A DNA stretch of 64,000 bases, from the NCBI RefSeq assembly GCF_001421505.1, contig NZ_LMKL01000008.1, forward strand, positions 302,881 through 366,880, read 5' to 3'. Under the pieces are notes generated by a model. It made no database searches. It was not told the DNA's origin and saw only the letters and a list, made by a program, of their open reading frames with translations. Each line of letters starts with the position of its first letter. Positions within the stretch are counted from its first letter, which is position 1. This document shows, in pieces, positions 8,093 to 18,995 of the stretch. The stretch comes from Sphingomonas sp. Leaf17. Lineage in GTDB: Bacteria > Pseudomonadota > Alphaproteobacteria > Sphingomonadales > Sphingomonadaceae. A program made the position numbers and the translations under genes.

Positions 8093-9360
8093 CCGGGTTC
8101 GCCGACCAGCCCGTTCCGCTTGGCGACGATCAGCGGCACCAGCGCCTGTCCCGCGACGTTGACGGCGGTGCGCCCCATGTCGAGGATCGGGTCGATCGCC
8201 AGCAGCAACCCCGCCCCCTCCAGCGGCAAGCCGAGCGTGGTCAGCGTCAGCGTCAGCATGACCACCGCGCCGGTCAGCCCGGCGGTGGCGGCCGACCCCA
8301 GCACCGACACCGCGACGATCAGCAGATAGTCGGTCACGCCCAGCGACACGCCGTAATATTGCGCCACGAACAGCGCGGAGACGGCCGGATAGATCGCCGC
8401 GCAGCCGTCCATCTTGGTCGTCGCCGCAAACGGCACCGCAAAGGCGGCATAGCGACGCTGAACGCCCAGCCCGTGTTCGACCACCTGTTCGGTCACCGGC
8501 AGCGTCGCGATCGACGAGCGGGACACGAAGCCCAGCTGGATCGCCGGCCACGCCGCGGCGAAGAACCGGCGCGGCGAAATGCCGTTCAGCAGCATCAACG
8601 CCGGATAGACGACCAGCAGGACAAGGCCGAGGCCAAGATACACAGCCCCGGCGAACGCGCCCAGCGCCGACAGCGACGCCCAGCCATATTCGGCGACCGC
8701 ATGACCCAGCAGCGCTGCGGTGCCGATCGGCGTCAGGCGGATGACCCAACGCAGGATCCGGCGGAAGATCTGCAACGCCGAGGCGTTGAACGCCAGGAAC
8801 GGCGACCCCGCCTCGCCCACCTGCACCGCCGCCACGCCGATCGCGATGGCCACGACGATGATCTGAAGCACGTTGAACGACAACGCGGTGGTGGCGACCC
8901 CGTCGACCAGCTTGGTCGTCGCAGCCAGGCCAAGGATGTTGGCCGGCACCAGCCCGCGCAGGAAATCGAGCCACGATCCCGACACGCCGGGCCGCACGGC
9001 AGCGGTCACATCGACGCCGGCGCGCAAGCCCGGCTCGATCACGACACCCAGCACGATGCCGATGCTCACCGCGATCAGCGCGGTGATCGCGAACCAGACG
9101 AGCGTGCCGACCACCAGCTTGGCCGCGTTCTCCAGGTCGCGCAGTGCCGCGATCGACGCGACGATCGCGGTGAACACGAGCGGCACGACCAGCGCGCGCA
9201 GCAGCTGAACGAAGATGTCACCGACGATCGTCAGCGCGCGGGCAAGTCCGGAATCGCTCCCGGGCACCCCACCCGTCGTTCGGGCGATATAGCCCAGCAC
9301 CAGCCCGGCCAGCATGCCGATCAGCACCTGCATCCCGAAGGACATCTTGAAACGCATCAT
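8038..9360 (-). CDS. Dicarboxylate/amino acid:cation symporter (DAACS family)
   Basis: A 440-residue inner-membrane transporter of the GltP/DctA type. It has the reentrant-loop serine motif (SRSSIATLP), a variant of the NMDGT motif ([11 protein letters not shown]) and the TM8 substrate-binding stretch [15 protein letters not shown]. The KMDGC variant and the missing usual Asp/Arg after the TM8 motif mean that glutamate versus dicarboxylate preference cannot be read off. ATG at 9360 has GAGG upstream and gives a natural N-terminus; the 8-residue upstream extension was dropped. It is divergent from acetyl-CoA synthetase across about 210 bases, which suits a locus for C4-dicarboxylate and acetate use. 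Confidence 0.9.
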   Translation of the reverse strand: MMRFKMSFGMQVLIGMLAGLVLGYIARTTGGVPGSDSGLARALTIVGDIFVQLLRALVVPLVFTAIVASIAALRDLENAAKLVVGTLVWFAITALIAVSIGIVLGVVIEPGLRAGVDVTAAVRPGVSGSWLDFLRGLVPANILGLAATTKLVDGVATTALSFNVLQIIVVAIAIGVAAVQVGEAGSPFLAFNASALQIFRRILRWVIRLTPIGTAALLGHAVAEYGWASLSALGAFAGAVYLGLGLVLLVVYPALMLLNGISPRRFFAAAWPAIQLGFVSRSSIATLPVTEQVVEHGLGVQRRYAAFAVPFAATTKMDGCAAIYPAVSALFVAQYYGVSLGVTDYLLIVAVSVLGSAATAGLTGAVVMLTLTLTTLGLPLEGAGLLLAIDPILDMGRTAVNVAGQALVPLIVAKRNGLVGEPGQAAIGSGAGSQSVATVS

Positions 9361-9571
9361 GGAACCTCGGATCGCGGATGGCATTGTCCATCACCTAAAC
9401 GGAAAGCACGGGGGTACGCGACAGAGTATTTGTTGGTTCGACAAAGCCCAGGCCATCGTCCGGGGCGAGCCAGACCGATTTCGTTGCGGATTCTTAACTT
9501 TATTCTTCAAAATGTCGCCACCACGACGCATTGATGCGCGACGATACAATCAACGATGTCCCAGGAGCGGT

Positions 9572-11509
<1,938 letters not shown>

Positions 11510-11520
11510 GCGCGCGCTGG

Positions 11521-12594
11521 TCAGGGCAGCGCGCGCAGTCGCCGCAAGGCCCAGTCGGCCGCCTCCGCCACCACCGGCGACGGGTCGCCCAGCAACGGCT
11601 CAAGCGCCCCGGCCAGTATCGGGGCAAGCCCGCGATCGCCACTGTTGCCGGCGGCGATCGCGGCGTTGCGGACCATCCGGTCGCGACCGATCCGCTTGAT
11701 CGGCGACCCCGCGAACACCTGCCGGAAGCCGGCATCGTCCAGCGCGAGCAGATCGGCCAGTTCGGGCGCGACCAGTTCGGCACGCGGATGGAAGGCGATG
11801 TTGGCGGCGGCGGCGACCGCGAACTTGTTCCACGGGCACACCGCGAGGCAATCGTCGCAGCCATAAATGCGGTTGCCGATGCCTTCGCGAAACTCGACCG
11901 GGATCGGCCCGGCATGCTCGATCGTCAGATACGAGATGCAGCGCCGCGCATCCAGCCGGTAGGGTGCCGGAAACGCATCGGTCGGGCATGCCCGCTGGCA
12001 GGCATCGCACGATCCGCACCGGTCCCGCCCCGCCACATCCGGTGCCAGATCCAGCGTCGTGTAGATCGCGCCGAGGAACAGCCAGCTGCCATGGGTGCGG
12101 CTGACCAGATTGGTGTGCTTGCCCTGCCATCCCAACCCGGCGGCCTCGGCCAGCGGCTTTTCCATGACCGGCGCGGTGTCGACAAAGACCTTCAGGTCGA
12201 AGTCCGGGTATCCCCGGCACGCATCCTGCGCCAGCCAGCGTCCCAGCGCCTTCAGCTGCCGCTTCACCACGTCATGATAATCGGACCCTTGCGCATAGAC
12301 CGAGATGCGCCCCACCCCGCCCGCATCGGCCAAGGCCAGCGGGTCGTGCGCGGGGGCATAGCTCATGCCGAGCGCGATCACGCTTTTCACCTCGGGCCAC
12401 AGACCCGCCGGGCTGGCGCGCTGCCCCTCGCGCGCCTCCATCCAGATCATGTCGCCATGCCGCCCCTCGGCCAGCCACTGGCGCAGGCGTTCGGCGGTGC
12501 GCGGCGCGGCGTCGGCACGCGCGATTCCCGCATCCGCGAACCCCAGTTCGCGCGCCTTCACCTTGATGCGGTGTTCCAGCTTGTCATCGTCCAC
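11521..12594 (-). CDS. queG: Epoxyqueuosine reductase
   Basis: A 357-residue cobalamin- and Fe-S-dependent enzyme that reduces epoxyqueuosine to queuosine in tRNA, the last step of queuosine synthesis. Two ferredoxin-like [4Fe-4S] motifs are visible: CGSCDACQRACPTDAF and CDDCLAVCPWNKF. The N-terminal region contains the family's GMSYAP and SVYAQGSDYHD stretches, and a HEAT-like tail follows the second cluster. Length is normal. The gene converges on acetyl-CoA synthetase with an 11-base gap and is divergent from the ABC exporter genes at 12632. I see no other queuosine genes nearby. Confidence 0.93.
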   Translation of the reverse strand: MDDDKLEHRIKVKARELGFADAGIARADAAPRTAERLRQWLAEGRHGDMIWMEAREGQRASPAGLWPEVKSVIALGMSYAPAHDPLALADAGGVGRISVYAQGSDYHDVVKRQLKALGRWLAQDACRGYPDFDLKVFVDTAPVMEKPLAEAAGLGWQGKHTNLVSRTHGSWLFLGAIYTTLDLAPDVAGRDRCGSCDACQRACPTDAFPAPYRLDARRCISYLTIEHAGPIPVEFREGIGNRIYGCDDCLAVCPWNKFAVAAAANIAFHPRAELVAPELADLLALDDAGFRQVFAGSPIKRIGRDRMVRNAAIAAGNSGDRGLAPILAGALEPLLGDPSPVVAEAADWALRRLRALP

Positions 12595-12631
12595 ACAGGG
12601 CCGCTACCACAGCGGCATAATCGGGGGGAAC

Positions 12632-13576
12632 ATGCGCGTGACGGCAAATGCGGCGATCACCGCCAGCGGACTGGTCAAGACGTTCGGCGGGCGGCGGGTG
12701 GTCGACGGGGTCGACCTGATCGTGCCGCGTGGCGCGGTGTACGGCGTGCTTGGCCCCAATGGCGCGGGCAAGACGACCACGCTCAGGATGCTGCTTGGCA
12801 TCATCGAACCCGACGAGGGTCACCGCACCCTGCTGGGCAACGACAACCCGCGCGATGCCAGCGACCAGGTCGGCTATCTGCCCGAGGAGCGCGGCCTGTA
12901 TCCGGCGATGAAGGCGCGCGAGGCGATCGCGTTCATGGGCGCGCTGCGCGGGCTGGACTGGAAGACCGGCCGCGCGCGGGCCGCCACGCTGCTGGACAGC
13001 GCCGGCCTCGCCCACGCCGCCGACCAGAAGATCCGCAAGCTGTCCAAGGGCATGGCCCAGCTCGTCCAGCTGCTCGGGTCGGTCGTCCACCAGCCCGACC
13101 TGCTCGTGCTGGACGAGCCGTTCTCCGGCCTCGATCCGGTCAATCAGGAACGGCTGGAGGCGCTGATCCTGGCCGAGCGGGATCGCGGCGCGACCATCCT
13201 GTTTTCCACCCATGTCATGGCCCATGCCCAGCGGCTATGCGACCGGCTGGCGATCATCGCCGGCGGCAAGCGCCGGTTCGAGGGGACGGTTGACGACGCG
13301 CGCGGCACCCTGCCGCAACAGGTGCACTATACGCCCGTCCGGGGCGACCCCGCCATCGCCCGCCTGCTGCCGCACGACGCGATGGTCGACGGCGAGGGCT
13401 GGCGGTTCGAGCTGCCGCGCGAGGGGATCGAACCCCTGCTGGTCCGGCTGATCGACGCCGGCCACGGCATCGCCGGCCTGTCGATCGAGCGCCCCGGCCT
13501 GCACGAGGCGTTCGTGCGGATCGTCGGGCAACAGGCGCTTGAGGGCACGCACGACGCGGTGGAGCAGGCACGATGA
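12632..13576 (+). CDS. ABC transporter ATP-binding protein (NatA-like)
   Basis: A 314-residue ATPase with Walker A GPNGAGKTT, signature-like KLSKGMAQLVQL, Walker B LLVLDEPFSGLD and switch His in STHVMAH. A C-terminal extension of about 80 residues (from roughly 230) resembles the DUF4162 domain of NatA-type exporters. The start at 12632 follows a GGGGGA ribosome site; the longer upstream frame overlaps divergent queG and is not family-like. The gene overlaps its permease by the ATGA motif at 13573. The pair looks like a NatAB-type exporter (sodium or drug efflux), but the substrate is not determined. Confidence 0.9.
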   Translation: MRVTANAAITASGLVKTFGGRRVVDGVDLIVPRGAVYGVLGPNGAGKTTTLRMLLGIIEPDEGHRTLLGNDNPRDASDQVGYLPEERGLYPAMKAREAIAFMGALRGLDWKTGRARAATLLDSAGLAHAADQKIRKLSKGMAQLVQLLGSVVHQPDLLVLDEPFSGLDPVNQERLEALILAERDRGATILFSTHVMAHAQRLCDRLAIIAGGKRRFEGTVDDARGTLPQQVHYTPVRGDPAIARLLPHDAMVDGEGWRFELPREGIEPLLVRLIDAGHGIAGLSIERPGLHEAFVRIVGQQALEGTHDAVEQAR

Positions 13577-14832
13577 GCAAGACCCGCCGGATGATCCGCC
13601 AGACGATGACGATCGCGCGCCGCGACTTCATCGCCACCGTCTTCACCCCCATCTTCCTGCTGTTCCTGTTCGCGCCCGCCATCATGGGATCGTTCAGCGC
13701 GATCGGCGGGTTCACCGCGGCCAGCATGGCCGACGGCGCGAAGGACAAGGCGCGGATCATCGCCATCATCGACCCCGCTGACAATGCGGCGATCAGCCGG
13801 GCCGACAAACGTCTGCGCGGCGTGTTCCGCCCGGAAGGCGGCCCGCCCGGCCTGACGACGACCGCACCGGCCGGCGATCCCGCCGCCCAGGCGCGCGCCG
13901 CGTTCGATACCAGGGCCTATGATGCCAGCGCGGTCCTGTACGGCCCGCTCGACCGGCCGACGATCCTGTACAGCGGCGGCGACCGGCGGTCGGCCGATTA
14001 CCTGGGCGTCCTGGCGCAAGCCACGCTGTCCGACCGGAAACTGGGGGCCGCGACGCCGACGGTCACCGCGACCAAGACCGCAATTACCCGGCGCAGCGCA
14101 TCGTCGGGCGGGCAGAACCAGACCGCGATGTTCGCGGTGTTCGGCATCTTCTTCCTGACGCTGTTCCTCGCCGGGCAGGTCGTCGGCACCATGGCGGAGG
14201 AGCGCAACAACAAGGTGATCGAGGTGCTGGCCGCCGCCGTGCCGCTGGAATCGGTCTTCTTCGGCAAGCTGCTCGGCATGTTCGGCGTCGCCCTGCTGTT
14301 CGTCGGCTTCTGGGGCACGATCGTCACGCAGGTCGGCGCGCTGATGCCGCCGGCGATGGCGGCGGGCCTCAGCGAACTGACCCCGGCGGTCGGGGCCGGG
14401 CCGTTCGCGCTGCTGTTCCTCGTCTATTTCAGCATGGCCTATCTGCTGATGGGATCGGTGTTCCTTGGCGTCGGGGCGCAGGCGTCGACGATGCGCGAGA
14501 TCCAGATGCTGTCGCTGCCGATCACCATCCTGCAGGTCGCGATGTTCGGGCTGGCGTCGGCCGGCGCTGCCCGCCCCGACAGCTGGCTCGCGGTGGTGGC
14601 GGAGGTGTTCCCGCTATCCTCCCCCTTCGCGATGGCGGGCCGCGCGGCCAATTCGGCAGCCCTCTGGCCGCACGCGCTGGCGCTGGCGTGGCAGGTGATG
14701 TGGGTCGCGATCTTCATCACCGTCGGCGCGCGGCTGTTCCGGCGCGGCGTCCTGCAATCGGGCAGCGCCAAGGCGGGATGGCTGACCCGGTGGCGCAAGC
14801 GCGGCAAAAACAAGCCGTCGCAAGCCTATTGA
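13573..14832 (+). CDS. ABC-2 type permease (NatB-like)
   Basis: A 419-residue inner-membrane protein. It has an N-terminal helix (about 20-42), a soluble extracytoplasmic domain (about 60-185), then a block of five to six helices (about 187-400) ending in a basic tail rich in Lys and Arg. This matches the NatB/YhaP-type partner of DUF4162 ATPases. MAEERNNKVIEVLAA, the conserved cytoplasmic turn of ABC-2 permeases, is present. The start overlaps the ATPase stop. The P450 gene begins 53 bases downstream on the same strand and could be co-transcribed, though it has its own ribosome site. Confidence 0.87.
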   Translation: MSKTRRMIRQTMTIARRDFIATVFTPIFLLFLFAPAIMGSFSAIGGFTAASMADGAKDKARIIAIIDPADNAAISRADKRLRGVFRPEGGPPGLTTTAPAGDPAAQARAAFDTRAYDASAVLYGPLDRPTILYSGGDRRSADYLGVLAQATLSDRKLGAATPTVTATKTAITRRSASSGGQNQTAMFAVFGIFFLTLFLAGQVVGTMAEERNNKVIEVLAAAVPLESVFFGKLLGMFGVALLFVGFWGTIVTQVGALMPPAMAAGLSELTPAVGAGPFALLFLVYFSMAYLLMGSVFLGVGAQASTMREIQMLSLPITILQVAMFGLASAGAARPDSWLAVVAEVFPLSSPFAMAGRAANSAALWPHALALAWQVMWVAIFITVGARLFRRGVLQSGSAKAGWLTRWRKRGKNKPSQAY

Positions 14833-14885
14833 CATGAATGTCAGTGATCGCGTCTCCTTGTCGCAACGACAGATGGAGAGACGCG

Positions 14886-16139
14886 ATGGCGACCCTGGCT
14901 GACACGATGCCCGAGACGGATTCCGCCGCCGCGCCCGATCCGCTCGACGTCAGCCGGGCCGAGTTCTACCGCGACGATATCTGGCAGGCTCCGTTCGCCC
15001 GGCTGCGCGCCGAGGCCCCGGTCCGCTACACCCCGCATTCCAGCTTCGGTCCCTATTGGTCGGTGTCGTCGTACAAGCCGATCGTCGAAGTCGAATCGCT
15101 GCCCGACATCTTTTCCTCCGAGGTCGGCGGCATCACCCTGGCCGACTTCATCGAAGGACCGAACCAGGTCCGCATGCCGATGTTCATCGCCCGCGACCGG
15201 CCGGTGCATACCGCGCAGCGCCGCACCGTCGCGCCCGCCTTTACCCCGTCGGAAATGACGCGGATGGCGGTCGATATCCGCAGGCGAACCGCCGAGATGC
15301 TGGACTCGCTGCCGATCGGCGAACGCTTCGACTGGGTCGATACCGTCGCGATCGAACTGACGACGCAGATGCTGGCCATTCTGTTCGACTTCCCGTGGGA
15401 GGACCGGCGCAAACTGACCTTCTGGTCGGACTGGGCCGGCGACATCGAACTGGTGAAAACGCCCGAGCTGCGCCAGCAACGCCTTGTCCACATGTACGAA
15501 TGTGGCGGCTATTTCAAAACCCTGTGGGATGCCAAGATCAACCAGGACCAGACGCCCGACCTGATTTCGATGATGATCCATTCGGATGCGATGCGCGAAA
15601 TGGATCAAATGGAATTTCTCGGCAATCTGATCCTGCTGATCGTCGGCGGCAACGACACCACGCGCAACACCATGTCCGCGCTTGCCTATGGCCTCGACCG
15701 GTTTCCCGACGAGCGCGCAAAGCTGGAGGCCGATCCGTCGCTGATCGCCAACACGACGCAGGAGCTGATCCGCTGGCAGACGCCGCTGGCGCATATGCGC
15801 CGCACCGCGACACAGGATTACGAGCTGGCGGGCCAGTCGATCAAGGCGGGCGACAAGCTGGCGCTCTGGTATCTGTCGGCCAATCGTGACGAGAGCGTGT
15901 TCCGCCAGGACGCCGACCGGATCGTCGTCGACCGGCCCAATGCGCGGCGACACCTGGCGTTCGGCCACGGCATCCACCGCTGCGTCGGCGCGCGGCTGGC
16001 CGAATTGCAGATCGGCATATTGCTGGAGGAAATGGCCGCCCGGCGGCTGCGGGTCAATGTGGTCGACCAGCCGGAGCGGGTCGCCGCCTGTTTCGTCCAT
16101 GGCTACCGGTCGCTGCCGGTCGAGATCAGCCGCTACTGA
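14886..16139 (+). CDS. Cytochrome P450, CYP153-like (terminal alkane hydroxylase family)
   Basis: A 417-residue soluble P450. It has the I-helix oxygen-activation motif GGNDTTRN, the ExxR motif in ELIRWQTPLAHMRRTA, and the haem-thiolate loop FGHGIHRCVG with Cys366. The sequence around the I helix, the RWQTPLAHMRRTA stretch and the C-terminal GYRSLPV closely resemble CYP153 enzymes, which hydroxylate the terminal carbon of medium-chain alkanes, fatty acids and limonene-type substrates. GGAGAG upstream fixes ATG 14886. The ferredoxin and ferredoxin reductase genes often beside CYP153 are absent here, so electron transfer must come from elsewhere. Family assignment is by remembered motif similarity. 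Confidence 0.87.
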   Translation: MATLADTMPETDSAAAPDPLDVSRAEFYRDDIWQAPFARLRAEAPVRYTPHSSFGPYWSVSSYKPIVEVESLPDIFSSEVGGITLADFIEGPNQVRMPMFIARDRPVHTAQRRTVAPAFTPSEMTRMAVDIRRRTAEMLDSLPIGERFDWVDTVAIELTTQMLAILFDFPWEDRRKLTFWSDWAGDIELVKTPELRQQRLVHMYECGGYFKTLWDAKINQDQTPDLISMMIHSDAMREMDQMEFLGNLILLIVGGNDTTRNTMSALAYGLDRFPDERAKLEADPSLIANTTQELIRWQTPLAHMRRTATQDYELAGQSIKAGDKLALWYLSANRDESVFRQDADRIVVDRPNARRHLAFGHGIHRCVGARLAELQIGILLEEMAARRLRVNVVDQPERVAACFVHGYRSLPVEISRY

Positions 16140-16140
16140 C

Positions 16141-16416
16141 TCAGTTGGGCTTGACGACCTCGACCACCGGGCCGGTATTGGCGCACGATCCCGCCTCGCC
16201 GGTCGCGATCGCCGGCGGTTTGGCCCGGCCCATCGTCCAGTTCGCCTGCATCCGCACGCGCGGATTGGGCGCGCACCAGATCTCGCCGGTGTCGTTGATC
16301 GCGGTCACCCAGATCAGGTTGTGCTCCTGACCATAGTCGATGACGGCAAAGGCATAGCCCGGCCCCTTGTCGAGGACATGGACGGGCAGCGGGGGATCCA
16401 GTTGTTGCAGGCTCAT
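16141..16416 (-). CDS. Small conserved-looking protein of unknown function
   Basis: A 91-residue protein starting at MSLQQLDPPLPVHV. It has no signal peptide and no membrane segment. The central part (GYAFAVIDYGQEHNLIWVTAINDTGEIWCAPNPRVR, read in pieces) looks like a compact beta-rich domain, and two cysteines are present. It converges on the P450 gene with a one-base gap and is divergent from msrB. The ribosome site is weak. I do not recognise the family. Confidence 0.6.
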   Translation of the reverse strand: MSLQQLDPPLPVHVLDKGPGYAFAVIDYGQEHNLIWVTAINDTGEIWCAPNPRVRMQANWTMGRAKPPAIATGEAGSCANTGPVVEVVKPN

Positions 16417-16524
16417 GAAGGGTCTTTCGCAAGAGGCGCATGACGACAGCGCGTCGTGCCGCGTGCGGTTCCGCATCCTGCATCTGGGTTAGGACGTTCC
16501 TATATCGCCCCCATGGAGATGATG

Positions 16525-17025
16525 ATGAACGACCGCCGCCAGTTTCTGACCGTTGCCGCCACGGGCGCTGCGGGCTTTGCCCTTTTCGGATGCAGCAACG
16601 CACCCGCCGCCCCGCCCGAACGCTTCGCGGTCACGCTCAGCGATGCCGAGTGGCGCAAGCGGCTGTCACCTGCCGCGTACCGCGTGCTGCGGCAGGAGGA
16701 CACCGAGCGCCCGTTCTCCAGTCCGCTGAACGACGAACATCGCGCCGGCATCTTCGCCTGCGCCGGCTGCGCGCTGCCGCTGTTCTCGTCCAGGACCAAA
16801 TTCGACAGCGGCACCGGCTGGCCCAGCTTCTGGGCGCCGCTGCCGAATGCGGTGGCGAGCCGGACCGACCGGACGCTCGGCGTGGCCCGGACCGAGATCC
16901 ACTGCCGCCGCTGCGGCGGGCATCAGGGCCATGTGTTCGACGACGGTCCCAAGCCGACCGGCAAGCGATATTGCATGAACGGCGTGGCGATGACGTTCCG
17001 CCCGGGGGCGGTCAAACCGGCATGA
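16525..17025 (+). CDS. msrB: Peptide-methionine (R)-S-oxide reductase, exported
   Basis: A 166-residue enzyme that reduces the R epimer of methionine sulfoxide in proteins. It has the zinc-binding CxxC pairs (CAGC and CRRC), the WPSFW substrate-site motif, and the catalytic end motif RYCMNGVAM, with Cys near the C-terminus. The N-terminus carries a twin-arginine signal (NDRRQFLTVAATGA) followed by LFGC, which resembles a lipobox, so the enzyme is probably periplasmic or membrane-anchored. ATG 16525 lies five bases after GGAG; starts at 16513, 16519 and 16522 are in frame. It ends at a strong bidirectional terminator. Confidence 0.93.
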   Translation: MNDRRQFLTVAATGAAGFALFGCSNAPAAPPERFAVTLSDAEWRKRLSPAAYRVLRQEDTERPFSSPLNDEHRAGIFACAGCALPLFSSRTKFDSGTGWPSFWAPLPNAVASRTDRTLGVARTEIHCRRCGGHQGHVFDDGPKPTGKRYCMNGVAMTFRPGAVKPA

Positions 17026-17063
17026 AAAAAGCCGCCCCGGATCATGCCGGGGCGGCTTTTTTT
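17025..17063. terminator. Strong bidirectional rho-independent terminator
   Basis: GCCGCCCCGG (17031-17040) pairs exactly with CCGGGGCGGC (17047-17056) over a six-base loop. The stem is flanked by A6 on the left and T7 on the right, so it can terminate msrB on the plus strand and the CHAP gene on the minus strand. Confidence 0.93.
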
Positions 17064-17087
17064 CAACCGGGGGAAGGCTTCAGTCGA

Positions 17088-17672
17088 TCAGTTGATGTCG
17101 CCGACCAGCGTGAAGATGCCCTTGTCGTTGGTCGGGCCGTGCGCCAGCGTCGTGCTTGCCAGCGTAACCGGGGCCAGCGGGGCAACTTCGCCGCCGTCGA
17201 AGGTATCGGCCTTGGGCGCGCTACCCGAATAGATGAAACCGCGCGTCGGATAGGCGCTGGTGCCAAGGCCGCCCTGCGGACCGTACCAGACCTTGACCAT
17301 GCTCCAGTCGCCGTTCGCCGACACGTCGACCGCGCGCACGTTGCGCTCGATGCCGCCGCGCCTCGACCAGTTGGCGTGAGTCAGCAGGACTTCACGGTCG
17401 CTGACGATCCGGCTGACCATCGCGACATGGCCGACGCGCATCCGGTGGGTGGCGTCGAAGGCGAGGACCGCGCCGACCTTCGGGGCGTGACCGCGATCGT
17501 AGCGACCGGCGGCCTGACCCCACCAGGTGTTGGCGTTGCCGCGGATCTGGATGCCCGAAATCTCGCGAGCATAGGGGGCGCACTGCCAGAACTGGGCGGC
17601 GGCCGGGGCGGCCATCATCATGGCGCAGGACAACACCAGCGCAAAACGCGCTGCAACAGTCTTGAAAGTCAT
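17088..17672 (-). CDS. Secreted CHAP-domain protein
   Basis: A 194-residue protein with a signal peptide ending near APAAAQF. A CHAP-type cysteine peptidase/amidase domain follows, with catalytic Cys in QCAPYAREISG, His in RVGHVAMV and a polar residue in THANW. CHAP domains usually cleave peptidoglycan cross-links or stem peptides. The last about 45 residues (AYPTRGFIYSGS to LVGDIN) lie outside the catalytic core. The gene ends at the shared terminator with msrB and stands alone. It probably acts in cell-wall turnover in the periplasm; a role in daughter-cell separation is possible but not shown. Confidence 0.83.
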   Translation of the reverse strand: MTFKTVAARFALVLSCAMMMAAPAAAQFWQCAPYAREISGIQIRGNANTWWGQAAGRYDRGHAPKVGAVLAFDATHRMRVGHVAMVSRIVSDREVLLTHANWSRRGGIERNVRAVDVSANGDWSMVKVWYGPQGGLGTSAYPTRGFIYSGSAPKADTFDGGEVAPLAPVTLASTTLAHGPTNDKGIFTLVGDIN

Positions 17673-17876
17673 TGCGACCCCCCGGTCAGATACGGTTGAT
17701 GATCTTGGGCTAGGGCCTGCAAAATTATTTGGATAGTCCGCCGGGAACCTTATCCGACGAACGGTGTTGCAGGGGCGACGACATGGTTCATCCGGCGCTC
17801 ATGTTGCCCGTCACCGGGTAAATAGCCGCCCGATTTGCGGCGGCACGCCGCGCCGCGCGGTGCTAGACCCTGTCCC

Positions 17877-18932
17877 ATGACCACCACCCTGCCCGCCGAT
17901 GACATCCTGTACGCTGCCCTGCTGGCGCGCGACCCGGCCTATGACGGCCATGCCTTTGTCGGCGTGACAACAACCGGCATCTTCTGTCGCCTGTCCTGCC
18001 CGGCACGCAAACCGCTGTTCGAAAACACCCGCTATTTCGACAGCGTCGCGGCCTGCTACACCGCCGGTTTCCGTCCGTGCCTGCGCTGTCGCCCGGTCGC
18101 GCAGGTCGGCGCACGCGAGCCGGTCGTCGCGATGCTGATGGCGCGGCTCGATGCCGAACCGGACCGCGTCTGGTCGGAGGAGGATCTGATCGCGCTCGAC
18201 CTTGATCCCTCGACCGTGCGGCGCGCGTTCCGGCGGCATATCGGCACCACCTTTCTCGACCTCGCGCGGCTGCGGCGGGCGGGGCGCGGCGTCGACCGGA
18301 TCGCCGGCGGGGCCAGTGTGATCGACGCGCAGATCGAGGCGGGGTACGATTCGGGCAGCGGCTTTCGCGACGCCGTCATCCGGCTGATCGGCGACGCCCC
18401 CGCTGCCTTGAGGGGCACGCCGCTGCTGACCGCCGACTGGATCGAGACGCCGCTTGGCGCAATGCTGGCGATCGCCGATGCCACCCATCTCCACCTGCTG
18501 GAGTTTTTCGACCGCAAGGCCCTGCCCGAGGGGCTGGCCCGCCTGCGCCAGCGCACGGGTGCCGCGATCGTGTTCGGACGGACGCCGCCGATCGACCGGA
18601 TCGCGGCCGAACTGTCCACCTATTTCGACGGCACCGACGCGCGGTTCACTGGCCCGATCGCAGCGCACGCCGCCGCCGATTTCACCGCCAGCGTCTGGAC
18701 CGCGCTGCAAACCATTCCGCCCGGCGAAACCCGGTCCTATTCCGCGCTGGCGACCACGATCGGCCGTCCGAGCGCGGTGCGGGCGCTCGCGCGGGCGAAC
18801 GGCGCGAACCAGCTGGCGATCGTCATCCCCTGCCACCGGGTCATCGGCGCTGACGGTACACTGACCGGCTATGCCGGCGGCCTGTGGCGCAAACGCTGGC
18901 TGATCGAACACGAACGTCGCCACTTCGCCTGA
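17877..18932 (+). CDS. ada: Bifunctional DNA repair methyltransferase and transcriptional activator Ada
   Basis: A 351-residue protein, normal length for Ada. The N-terminal zinc domain has four cysteines (TTGIFCRLSC and RPCLRC) and takes methyl groups from DNA phosphotriesters. An AraC-type helix-turn-helix follows (about 95-170). The C-terminal O6-alkylguanine methyltransferase domain has the acceptor Cys in IPCHRVIG. Self-methylation turns Ada into an activator of the adaptive response. The gene stands alone; an ABC1-type kinase gene follows 63 bases downstream on the same strand. I did not identify an Ada box with confidence. Confidence 0.95.
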   Translation: MTTTLPADDILYAALLARDPAYDGHAFVGVTTTGIFCRLSCPARKPLFENTRYFDSVAACYTAGFRPCLRCRPVAQVGAREPVVAMLMARLDAEPDRVWSEEDLIALDLDPSTVRRAFRRHIGTTFLDLARLRRAGRGVDRIAGGASVIDAQIEAGYDSGSGFRDAVIRLIGDAPAALRGTPLLTADWIETPLGAMLAIADATHLHLLEFFDRKALPEGLARLRQRTGAAIVFGRTPPIDRIAAELSTYFDGTDARFTGPIAAHAAADFTASVWTALQTIPPGETRSYSALATTIGRPSAVRALARANGANQLAIVIPCHRVIGADGTLTGYAGGLWRKRWLIEHERRHFA

Positions 18933-18995
18933 CGCCACGGGTTACCACGCCAGTGCCGCCACCCCATATCGGCCGGACACCGATCAGGGACCGAC

